A stretch of 8,366 nucleotides of DNA from assembly GCA_028702045.1 (NCBI GenBank), contig JAQVPP010000022.1, positions 1 to 8,366 on the forward strand, given 5' to 3'. How positions within the stretch are numbered: the first letter of the stretch is position 1; each line of letters opens with the position of its first letter. This document shows positions 1-5,994 of this stretch, piece by piece. Origin of the DNA: Minisyncoccota bacterium. GTDB taxonomy: Bacteria > Patescibacteriota > Minisyncoccia > UBA6257 > JAKLIH01. A program made the position numbers and the translations under genes. Under the pieces are notes generated by a model. That model worked only from the letters and a program-made list of their open reading frames with translations. It was not told the origin of the DNA and searched no databases.

Positions 1-2438
1 AAAATATCTGTGGAAAATAAATATTTTAATTCCTTTTCTTTAAATTTAAAATCATAATTTTTAGCCTCAGGAGAAAATCTACTAGCAAAATTTTCCGCAT
101 CTTTTCTATTTCTAGATGATAAAAACTCTATCTCATTTTTTTGTATAAAATCACAACCTTCAAACTCATCTTTTAAATACTCACTAGTATCAGCAAAATA
201 TGAAAAAAGTAACACCTTTCCATTATTACAATTTTCTTGTTTCATATCTTTCAATAATTTTTTCAAAGCAATAACCTTCTGTTTATCCTTACTTAAAATA
301 TCAATTTGTTTTAAAATTAATTTTATTAATTTTTTCTCAATTTCCAAATCTTTTCTTAATTGATCCTCATCAATATGCTCTTTTTTAATATCAAAAACTT
401 CAAAATCTTTTAAATCTTCACCTTCGCTATCTTCTAATAATTGTTTTTCTAGTAAATCACAATCTTTTAATTTAATAATTTTCCCCTTGTCTAAATATTC
501 TTCAAAAATCTTAATTTTATGTCTATAAAACATAATACTCTTTTTCAAAGCATAAACCGAAGATTCTAATCTTTTTAAAAAAATTGTTCTAATAATTCCA
601 TGAATACTCATTTGAATAGAAAGGCTTTTTTTCTTCTTTTCTGGCAAACCACTTAAAACATTATTTCTATTTTCTCCAAAAAAACCATTTTGATAAGACA
701 TTCATTTATATGGAGTAAAACCTAACAAAAGAATTATTTTATAAACAAAAAATATTGGAGAATTATTTTCACTTACAATATCTGTCTCAACATCATCTTC
801 TATAAAATTTAAAACATGCCCTAATTTACTTACTTTCTGTAATAAATAATTTGTTGGCAAAGAGTATAATCCCTGCACATCAAAATCAGAGCTTTGTAAA
901 TTATATAACTCCTTAGAAACGTTTAAATCAAAACTATATTTAACATTCTCAGGAATAACATCTGGAAATTTCTTGTATACATCTTGTTCTGTATCATATA
1001 AACCTCCAAATTCTTTTACAATTCCCTGTCTAGTCCTCCTGACAACAAACGCTCGAACAACAGGAGCTATTCTTTGCCTAACATATTCATAATCAATAGA
1101 TTCATTTTTATTACTCTTATGTTCAATTCATTTTTGTAAATTATCTACAATCTCTTTAAAACCTAAATAAGCAGTTTGCCCTCTGTCATATGTTCCACCT
1201 TTATTAAGCATTTTAACAGTATCTACCTCCCCTTTAGTCCCTATTAATAACTGACTAGTTAAATCCTTTAAATTATTATTTACTGGGGTCGCTGTTACTA
1301 ACAAAACTTTTGAATTCTTGTTCCTAGTTCAGTTTATAATTTCTGCATACCTTTTACTGTTTTCATTTTTTAAATTATGAGACTCGTCAATAACAAAAAG
1401 TTCCACTTTTGAAAATTTATCATAACTTTTTTCTCTCTCTATAGTATTTGCATCTTGCAAAGAAATAGGTTTTAAATTATAAACTTTTTGTTTTTTTAAT
1501 TCTTGCTCTCATTGATTACACAAAGACTTAGGGCAAATTATTTCTATTCTTGCTGTATTATCATTTTTTCTATAATAATGCTTTATTACTTCTATTGCAG
1601 TATATGTCTTACCAAGACCTACAGAATCAGAAAGCATAGCAACTCCATATTTATCTAATTTTCTAATTAAAGACTCCGCATTTTCTTTTTGAAATTCATA
1701 CAAACTAACTGTTCCATCATTATTTAAATCTATTTTCTTACCTATACCAACATCATCTTTATATATTTCATATAAAGTTTTAATATATGTTTCATAAGGA
1801 GAAAACAACATATCCCCAACAGAAGACTCTCCTATAATCTCTGTAAATTTACCATTTCAATCTTCCGCTCCATCACTATTCCATAAATTATTAAACCATG
1901 ACAAATGACCACTTTCCATAGAATGTGGCTTCGGTGAAAATAAAACAACTCTAGAATCATCTTCTAAAGAATTCAATTCTAAATTACCCAACAATCCTTG
2001 TTTTGTAAAATTTGACGATCCAATAATACCAACAGCTTCATCTTTTTTCTCATTACTTAAAATATAACACTTTGCATGTAAAAAATCTTTCCTATATATT
2101 TTAATTTCTAAAATACCTTTTTTAATTAAATCTTTTAAAACAATTACTGTATTTTTTAATTTTTCATCAGGAATATATTCTTCTAGATCTTTAAAAAAAT
2201 CTTTTTCAGGAAAATCTTTCTCAACATTTTTAATATTATACCTAGACAACAACGGTTCTTTCCCTATTAAAATTCTTATTTTGGAAAAATTTTTTAATTT
2301 TTCAATTAAAAGACAGCTTCCTAATAAATCTCAATATCCCGTAGCTATAGCTAATTCTTGATAATCCCCACAAATGTTCTCTAAAACATTTATTAATTTA
2401 ATTTTATCATTATCAATAACTTTTGAAACTCTAATCAT
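1..2438 (-). CDS. PLD-nuclease-like / SNF2-type DEAD helicase fusion (3' end beyond window)
   Basis: A nucleic-acid-dependent ATPase joined to a phospholipase D-like domain, probably acting on DNA. The first 812 codons are visible and the frame is open when TGA is read as Trp (TGA at residues 36, 194, 310, 370, 437 and 579); under the standard code it falls into fragments. Residues about 1-160 are PLD-like, with one HxK motif (HAK at 121) and GSSNFT from 140. An SPYETY linker begins near 213. The helicase has Walker A (DSVGLGKT, 271-278), DESH at 351, TATP at 382 and an RTIFLKRLESS stretch of this family. The window ends at STDI, which resembles motif V of helicase lobe 2, so roughly 100-250 residues are probably missing. 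ATG at 2438 is the only start before an upstream in-frame stop; no good Shine-Dalgarno precedes it. Such fusions often occur in accessory or defence regions, so genome defence is an inference. Confidence 0.88.
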
Positions 2439-2499
2439 AACACTTTTATTTAATATTAATATATTAACAAATTTTTTAATTTTTGTCTCATCCTATTTA

Positions 2500-2709
2500 T
2501 TATTTTAATTTCAACTCGTGACAATTTGTCACGAGTTCAATAAACCCTTCTTTTATTAGCCTTTCTTTTAATTTTCTCCAATACGAACCTTTATCTTTAG
2601 CACTGCTTTCAGTTAAAACTGAAACTATATCCACAATTGAAAAATATACATCATCCCCAATTATTTTACTTCTAACTTTATTTTTATTGAATTTAATTAT
2701 ATCATCCAT
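2500..2709 (-). pseudogene. Truncated Bro-N domain protein (phage antirepressor-like), N-terminus only
   Basis: The 69 residues match the start of the Bro-N/antirepressor-type proteins of phages and accessory regions: YFSIVDIVSVLTES, YWRKLKERL and ending VTNCHELKLK. Family members normally continue after this point with a 'DGK...TDVAD'-like stretch and a C-terminal domain, often 200 or more residues in all. Here two TAA codons follow LKLK directly, so the rest is missing. Bro-N domains bind DNA and often regulate their own locus. The start is ATG at 2709, without a clear Shine-Dalgarno (leader gtgttATG, like the helicase gene downstream). A palindrome lies in the leader and its core recurs in the VTNCHEL codons. 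It could be a decayed remnant or a working short DNA-binding peptide; a remnant is more likely. The family call is from recognised motifs, not a search. Confidence 0.7.
2513..2537. repeat. 12-bp perfect inverted repeat inside the Bro-N coding sequence
   Basis: Arms AACTCGTGACAA (2513-2524) and TTGTCACGAGTT (2526-2537) around a single base. On the minus strand the palindrome encodes L-V-T-N-C-H-E-L. Its 15-bp core matches the leader palindrome at 2743-2757 exactly (opposite orientation). No T-run follows, so it is not a usual terminator. Confidence 0.75.
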
Positions 2710-2737
2710 AACACAGTTTTAAGATTTGTATATTTCA

Positions 2738-2762
2738 AGTCGGTGACAAATTGTCACCAACT
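2738..2762. promoter_or_regulatory. Palindromic operator-like site in the leader of the Bro-N gene
   Basis: An inverted repeat: arms GGTGACAA (2742-2749) and TTGTCACC (2751-2758) around one base, with AGT/ACT outer arms after one mismatch. It sits 29-53 bases before the Bro-N ATG, just downstream of a TATAAT box on the minus strand. That is a usual place for a repressor operator. The central 15 bases are identical to a palindrome inside the Bro-N coding sequence. Binding by the Bro-N protein is an inference. Confidence 0.6.
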
Positions 2763-2775
2763 AAAACATATAAAT

Positions 2776-2781
2776 ATTATA
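2776..2781 (-). promoter_or_regulatory. Probable -10 box (TATAAT) of the Bro-N gene
   Basis: A consensus TATAAT on the minus strand, about 67 bases before the Bro-N ATG. No convincing -35 hexamer is seen at 17 bases (only a T-rich stretch). A transcript from here would start just before the palindrome at 2738-2762. Confidence 0.4.
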
Positions 2782-2818
2782 TCATTATTTTAAAAAAATA
2801 AAAATTAATAATTAGAAA

Positions 2819-2843
2819 GAAAGGTAATGCAATATTACCTCTC
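2819..2843 (-). terminator. Rho-independent terminator of the 87-residue gene
   Basis: On the minus strand a stem GAGAGGTAAT / ATTACCTTTC (one G-T pair, 5-base loop), 9 bases after the TAA stop. It is followed by T-rich sequence rather than an uninterrupted T-run. It separates this gene from the Bro-N locus. Confidence 0.55.
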
Positions 2844-2851
2844 TAAGAAAT

Positions 2852-3115
2852 TTATATCACCTCCTCTTTGAACTGATCCCATGCCCTGCTTACTAGGACA
2901 GGATCGAACCCTAGTTCAACACTAGCCTGAACCACCCATTCCCTTACTCCCAAAAAATCAAGAGATGTTCTGATAATTCCACAAGTTTTACATTTTTTTG
3001 TAAAAATTGCTCACGCCCTTTTTACAAAAAAACCTCTCCTTTCTTCAGTCTGGGCCCCTACCCAGCCTTTAAATAAATTAAAATAAGTTAAATTTAAATT
3101 TAAATTTTTAATCAT
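2852..3115 (-). CDS. Hypothetical 87-residue protein, readable only with TGA = Trp
   Basis: I do not recognise this protein. It was found by reading TGA as Trp: an ATG at 3115 follows a strong site (GAAAGGAG, then TTTTTT), and 87 codons run to TAA at 2854-2852 with one in-frame TGA at 3011-3013 (residue 35). The N-terminus is AT-rich (MIKNLNLNLTYFNLF). The middle and end are richer in G+C than the surroundings (2881-2940 is about half G+C by my count). The protein is basic and Trp-rich (GWVG, RAWA, REWV, RAWD), with a single CxxC (KCKTC, residues 41-45) and no obvious membrane segment or signal peptide. It stands alone between its own promoter and terminator. Inverted repeats lie inside the coding sequence. 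A structured RNA overlapping or replacing the gene is possible, but the ribosome site, start and open frame favour a protein. Confidence 0.65.
2993..3032. repeat. 14-bp perfect inverted repeat with 12-base loop inside the 87-residue gene
   Basis: Arms 2993-3006 (seven T, G, T, five A) and 3019-3032 are exact reverse complements. The loop 3007-3018 holds the in-frame TGA codon of the minus-strand gene. In the protein the arms encode FFVK and FTKK. The stem is mostly A-T. Confidence 0.8.
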
Positions 3116-3173
3116 AAAAAACTCCTTTCATATCTGTGGGATATTTTTTTTAAAATGTAAAACATCTACTATC

Positions 3174-3202
3174 ACTGTACCACATATTTAAAATAATAAC
3201 AA
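3174..3202 (-). promoter_or_regulatory. Promoter of the 87-residue gene
   Basis: On the minus strand TTGTTA (3202-3197), 17 bases, then TACAGT (3179-3174) with a TGG just before it (extended -10). The spacer TTTTAAATATGTGG closely matches that of the promoter at 5835-5863, and both leaders carry TTTTACATTT 11 bases after the -10 box. The -35 box directly follows the terminator of the preceding unit. Confidence 0.6.
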
Positions 3203-3206
3203 ATAA

Positions 3207-3242
3207 AAAAGAAGGATATATATTTTTACACATCCTTCTTTT
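3207..3242 (-). terminator. Rho-independent terminator of the small membrane-protein pair
   Basis: On the minus strand AAAAGAAGGAT and ATCCTTCTTTT pair over 11 bp with a 14-base loop and then TTATTTGTTATT. The stem overlaps the last codons and stop of the upstream gene. Confidence 0.75.
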
Positions 3243-3453
3243 CATTTTTTTCACATATAAACCCCCATTTCATTATCCCTTTAAAAAACAAACATGTCAA
3301 CAATAACCAAGTAATCACATAATAAATACTATTAATGTGAAAATTGATTATTTCCATTGATGTAGCTACTTCAAAAATAATCATGCTTGATAAAAATAGT
3401 GACAAAAATCCTACTCCTAAAAACACCAAAAAATTATTTTTTATTGTTTTCAT
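3226..3453 (-). CDS. Small two-helix membrane protein (75 residues), unknown function
   Basis: I do not recognise the family. ATG at 3453 (MKTIKNN) is chosen over an earlier in-frame start because AAAGGAG lies 6 bases before it. Two hydrophobic segments (about residues 8-30 and 42-60) are joined by a short polar stretch (EVATSMEIINFHINS). The protein ends in a charged tail, CEKNEKKDV. This is a membrane hairpin, most simply with both ends on the same side. It is second in an operon with the 76-residue protein; its start lies 13 bases after that gene's TAG. The terminator stem overlaps its stop codon. Holin-like, toxin-like or conjugation-accessory roles are all possible for proteins of this shape; none is supported by a specific motif. 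Confidence 0.65.
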   Translation of the reverse strand: MKTIKNNFLVFLGVGFLSLFLSSMIIFEVATSMEIINFHINSIYYVITWLLLTCLFFKGIMKWGFICEKNEKKDV

Positions 3454-3466
3454 AAAAAACTCCTTT

Positions 3467-3697
3467 CTATTTCTTTTTAAGGTATAGATAAACAAAAAAC
3501 ACAATAATCAGTATACCTAAAACGATACTAACAACTAATTTAAATATTAGTATTGCATAGGCAAGTGATATTACTATTACAGCTAAAAATATAAAAATAA
3601 ATAATGCAACTATATAAACTATATAGTTAACAATAATATACCATGAAAACAGTATAAAATCTATTATATTGTTCAAGATTATTTTAATAGCTCTCAT
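3467..3697 (-). CDS. Very hydrophobic small membrane protein (76 residues), unknown function
   Basis: I do not recognise the family. ATG at 3697 has a strong site (GAAAGGAG, 6 bases upstream). Almost the whole chain is Ile/Val/Leu/Phe: two or three membrane helices between about residues 8 and 72, with positively charged ends (MRAIK at the start, YLKKK at the end). There is no signal-peptidase site or lipobox. It is the first gene after the promoter at 3734-3762 and is co-transcribed with the 75-residue membrane protein. Two tiny hydrophobic proteins made from one message suggests they act together in the membrane, but that is an inference. Such low-complexity hydrophobic proteins give many weak matches, so a similarity search alone may not settle the role. 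Confidence 0.65.
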   Translation of the reverse strand: MRAIKIILNNIIDFILFSWYIIVNYIVYIVALFIFIFLAVIVISLAYAILIFKLVVSIVLGILIIVFFVYLYLKKK

Positions 3698-3733
3698 AGC
3701 TATCTCCTTTCATATATAAATGTATCTAAGCAC

Positions 3734-3762
3734 AATATACCATTTTTTTAAAAAATATACAA
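3734..3762 (-). promoter_or_regulatory. Promoter of the small membrane-protein pair
   Basis: On the minus strand TTGTAT (3762-3757), 17 bases, then TATATT (3739-3734) preceded by TGG (extended -10). The -35 box lies inside the 49-bp repeat that also carries the lemA terminator. Confidence 0.65.
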
Positions 3763-3799
3763 ATTAAAAAACCTCTTAAACAAGAGGTTTTAAAAACTA
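3751..3799. repeat. 49-bp direct repeat, copy 1
   Basis: Identical base for base to 7024-7072. It contains a complete terminator hairpin and the -35 box of the next promoter. Similarity stops sharply at both ends. The two copies bracket the two-gene operon and the IS30 element. Confidence 0.9.
3768..3791 (-). terminator. Terminator hairpin, duplicate of the lemA terminator
   Basis: AAAACCTCTT and AAGAGGTTTT pair over 10 bp with a 4-base loop; on the minus strand the stem ends in TTTTTTAATTTG. It is a second terminator behind the operon ending at 3898, which already has its own hairpin at 3843-3873. Confidence 0.7.
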
Positions 3800-3842
3800 A
3801 ATGTGTTACATTTTATAAGAAAATTCAAATTATTTATAATTT

Positions 3843-3873
3843 AAAAAAGCAATACCATTAATATTGCTTTTTT
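3843..3873. terminator. Rho-independent terminator of the two-gene operon
   Basis: A 12-bp perfect stem (six A, GCAATA / TATTGC, six T) with a 7-base loop, 24 bases after the stop of the membrane protein. A-run and T-run on both sides make it able to work in either direction. Confidence 0.85.
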
Positions 3874-3897
3874 AATTTATTAAAATTATTAAATCTT

Positions 3898-4440
3898 TTA
3901 CATTTTTAACACTCCTAGTGCAAACCTTCTTTTGATTCGCACAAACAAAGTATAGCTAATAAATAAACACAAGATTGCTAGTTCATATATAATAAAACTA
4001 CTTATATATTTAGGTAATAAGAAGATACATACTGTCCTAATTACCCAAACAATAAATAAAAATATTACAGGATTTATAATATCAAATTTCATAAGGCTTA
4101 TATCACCTTTTAAATTTTTCACTCCTTCGAAATTTTGAAAAGCATCTTGAATTTGAGGAGAGAATTCCTTAAAAAAAGCCAATCTTTTTCTCATATAACG
4201 ACTCGACTTTTTATATGTCATAACACTCTCTACTAAACAACCACTAATGATCAAAAAGTAAATAAGGGATAAAAGCATATTAATTTGTCCAAAATAAACA
4301 AATGAAAAAAAGTCAACAACTAACAAAACTAATAAAAAGAAAAACGAAAAGACTTTTTCTTTTAGGAAATAAGTCCTACTCTCCTTTAAAACGAAAAAAA
4401 GAGAGAAAAAACCTGCCATAATTGTTTTATAGATTTTCAT
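3898..4440 (-). CDS. Multi-pass membrane protein (180 residues), unknown function
   Basis: I do not recognise the family. About four membrane helices are visible: near residues 30-50, 54-72, 123-143 and 148-167, in two pairs. Between the pairs lies a charged stretch (about 75-120: YKKSSRYMRKRLAFF, then SPQIQDAFQNFEGV) that should face the cytoplasm by the positive-inside rule. The C-terminus is also basic (RIKRR). ATG at 4440 has AGAGGTG four bases upstream, the same ribosome site as the gene before it. ATG at 4419 is a less likely alternative. The start overlaps the TGA of the preceding gene (ATGA), a typical sign of translational coupling, so the two proteins probably work together. Its visible Trp codon is TGG. 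The stop TAA is followed by a strong terminator. It could be the membrane anchor, transporter or pore of the pair; no motif decides. Confidence 0.75.
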   Translation of the reverse strand: MKIYKTIMAGFFSLFFVLKESRTYFLKEKVFSFFFLLVLLVVDFFSFVYFGQINMLLSLIYFLIISGCLVESVMTYKKSSRYMRKRLAFFKEFSPQIQDAFQNFEGVKNLKGDISLMKFDIINPVIFLFIVWVIRTVCIFLLPKYISSFIIYELAILCLFISYTLFVRIKRRFALGVLKM

Positions 4441-5795
4441 TTTGCACCTCTGTTTTTTAATTTAAAAAATTCAGGAATAATTAAAATAACCTGCGCATAA
4501 AGTGATCTCAAGCTTGAAATGTATTTTTCTATACCAGATTCAAAAATGTCACTAAAACTGATCATGTAATCTTTCTCAAAAGATTCTAGATCTCTAAACT
4601 CACTCATAATCCAATCGGCTAAACTAACACAGATCATAGCTCTTTTGTCATCAGTATCAGAATAATAAAATGACCAAAAGAACGCTCTTTGTTCGTCTGC
4701 TACTTCAAACAAACGAGTTAAAAAAACCTGTTTCTTCTCTGGATCATTGAGAAGTTCACAAAAACCACATGTTCCCCTTATATCATCATAAGTCATGCAG
4801 TTTATAATTGTGTATAATTTGTTTAAAGCTATTGACTTAATAATTGGATCAATTTTGTCATAATTACACAATCGTTTAAAAAAATCTATATCTAAATCAG
4901 AAATTACTGATTTAGAAAATTTGTTTACGTATTTCCAGTCAGACAAATCCTCCCAAGACACTTCGGGAGCGTCTAACCGAGGGAAATCAAGAATCATCTT
5001 CTCATATTTTATAAAATACCCTGCACTTCTCAAAACCCCTAATAAAGACTTTAAAAACTTAGAATCTTTTTTAAAAATTCTAAATTTTCTAGACAATTTA
5101 TAAACGATAATCTTTGTTACCTCTGGCAAAAATTTAGATTTTTTGCCCACAAAAAAACATTCTTGTAATGTTTTCGCTTTTATTGCCATACCTAATAGGG
5201 CTGTGCTTTCAATTTTAGATCCAAACAAAGACTCTCTGTATATCCAAGACCAGTCCACATATGTACGTGCATACAAAGATCTTTTCTCCAAATATTCCGT
5301 CAAAAACACAATATTTTTTACAGGTCCCACATTCCATAATTCAATAAGATCTAATTCTGTATCGGCCAATCTGAGCCATTCATATAACAAAAAACTTTGA
5401 GTAATACTATCTGGCCTCGTATCTTTAATGTTATTTTTGCAAAATTCCAAAGATACTTTAACCTCTTTCAGATGTTCTGTTAAATCCGATACTATACACA
5501 AATTAAGTGCAAAATTTTTTTCCAAGAGAATTAAAATTCTTACAAATTCTTCATTTTTTGGAAGATTTAAAGCTTTTATTTTTTTCAGCAACAATTTAAT
5601 AATTTCATCGTTATCTGGTAAAATAGAAACTAAAAATTCCACCTCTTGTGCACTCATTGTAACTAGAATAATATCTTTACATAATTCTAAAAATTTAGGA
5701 TCTTTTTGATCCGAAAATTCTAAAAGACAATTTTTTAAATCTTCAAAAACATTTTTTGCTACAGATTCTAGATTTACATGTTTTCCAGATATCAT
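4386..5795 (-). CDS. Large helical protein of unknown function (469 residues in code 4; 452 if TGA stops)
   Basis: I do not recognise this protein. It looks soluble, mainly alpha-helical and rich in Leu, Lys and Glu, without a signal peptide, clear membrane helix or nucleotide-binding motif. It has a CGFCELL stretch near residue 346. The repeated helical texture resembles HEAT/TPR-like scaffolds, but I cannot define repeat units. ATG at 5795 is chosen because AAAGAGGTG lies 6 bases before it; GTG at 5804 overlaps that site. The frame meets TGA at 4437-4439, inside the next gene's ATGA. If TGA is Trp here as elsewhere, translation continues 17 more residues to TAA at 4388-4386, overlapping the next gene by 55 bases. 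All eight other Trp codons are TGG, it uses a CGG codon (4977-4979), and parts are less AT-rich than the neighbours. This suggests acquisition from a standard-code organism. Confidence 0.75.
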
Positions 5796-5834
5796 TTTAA
5801 ACACCTCTTTCTTAAATGTAAAAAAACTAACTAT

Positions 5835-5863
5835 ACAATACCATATATTTAAAATATTGTAAA
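5835..5863 (-). promoter_or_regulatory. Promoter of the two-gene operon
   Basis: On the minus strand TTTACA (5863-5858), 17 bases, then TATTGT (5840-5835) preceded by TGG (extended -10). Spacer and leader resemble the promoter at 3174-3202, including TTTTACATTT at the same distance after the -10 box. The IS30 left end lies 15 bases upstream of the -35 box. Confidence 0.6.
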
Positions 5864-5877
5864 TACATATGGGGCGG

Positions 5878-5901
5878 ATTCTACTCCGAAGTGCAACAAA
5901 A
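5878..5901 (+). repeat. IS30 left terminal inverted repeat
   Basis: Contains attctactccgaagtgcaac; compared with the reverse complement of 6959-6982 it differs at three of 24 positions. Confidence 0.8.
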
Positions 5902-5938
5902 GGTTCAAATACATTTAAAACTAATTTAATTAAAAAAA

Positions 5939-5994
5939 GACATCTCTTTTGGTATAATAAATTTATAACAAACCATTAAACCAATTAAGATGTC
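5939..5994 (+). promoter_or_regulatory. Inverted repeat covering the transposase start codon
   Basis: GACATCT (5939-5945) pairs with AGATGTC (5988-5994), and TTGGT (5949-5953) with ACCAA (5980-5984), across a 3x3 internal loop. The right arm includes the ATG at 5990. The left arm lies upstream of the expected transcription start. Only messages reading in from outside would fold this way and hide the start. Confidence 0.5.
5953..5958 (+). promoter_or_regulatory. Transposase promoter -10 box (extended)
   Basis: TGG followed by TATAAT, 31 bases before the transposase ATG. No strong -35 box is seen; extended -10 promoters need it less. Transcription would start near 5965. Confidence 0.6.

Noticed and set aside
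1857..2252. Separate short genes within the helicase region
   Set aside because: They are pieces of one frame split by TGA; read with TGA=Trp they join without a frameshift and in correct domain order.
2513..2537. Terminator between the Bro-N fragment and the helicase gene
   Set aside because: The palindrome is strong, but no T-run follows on either strand and it lies inside coding sequence.
2892..2925. tRNA-like T-loop (GGGTTCGATCC on the minus strand)
   Set aside because: The flanking bases do not form a 5-bp T stem, and no anticodon arm, acceptor stem or CCA end is found. The stretch lies in the open frame of the 87-residue gene.
3007..3018. Selenocysteine insertion (TGA in a hairpin loop)
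   Set aside because: The bacterial element follows the TGA rather than enclosing it, and eight other TGA codons in the window are clearly Trp.
4921..5709. Three plus-strand ORFs (4921-5103, 5143-5400, 5428-5709)
   Set aside because: They lie opposite the long minus-strand gene, have low-complexity Ser/Phe/Lys-rich translations, no ribosome sites and no recognisable motifs.
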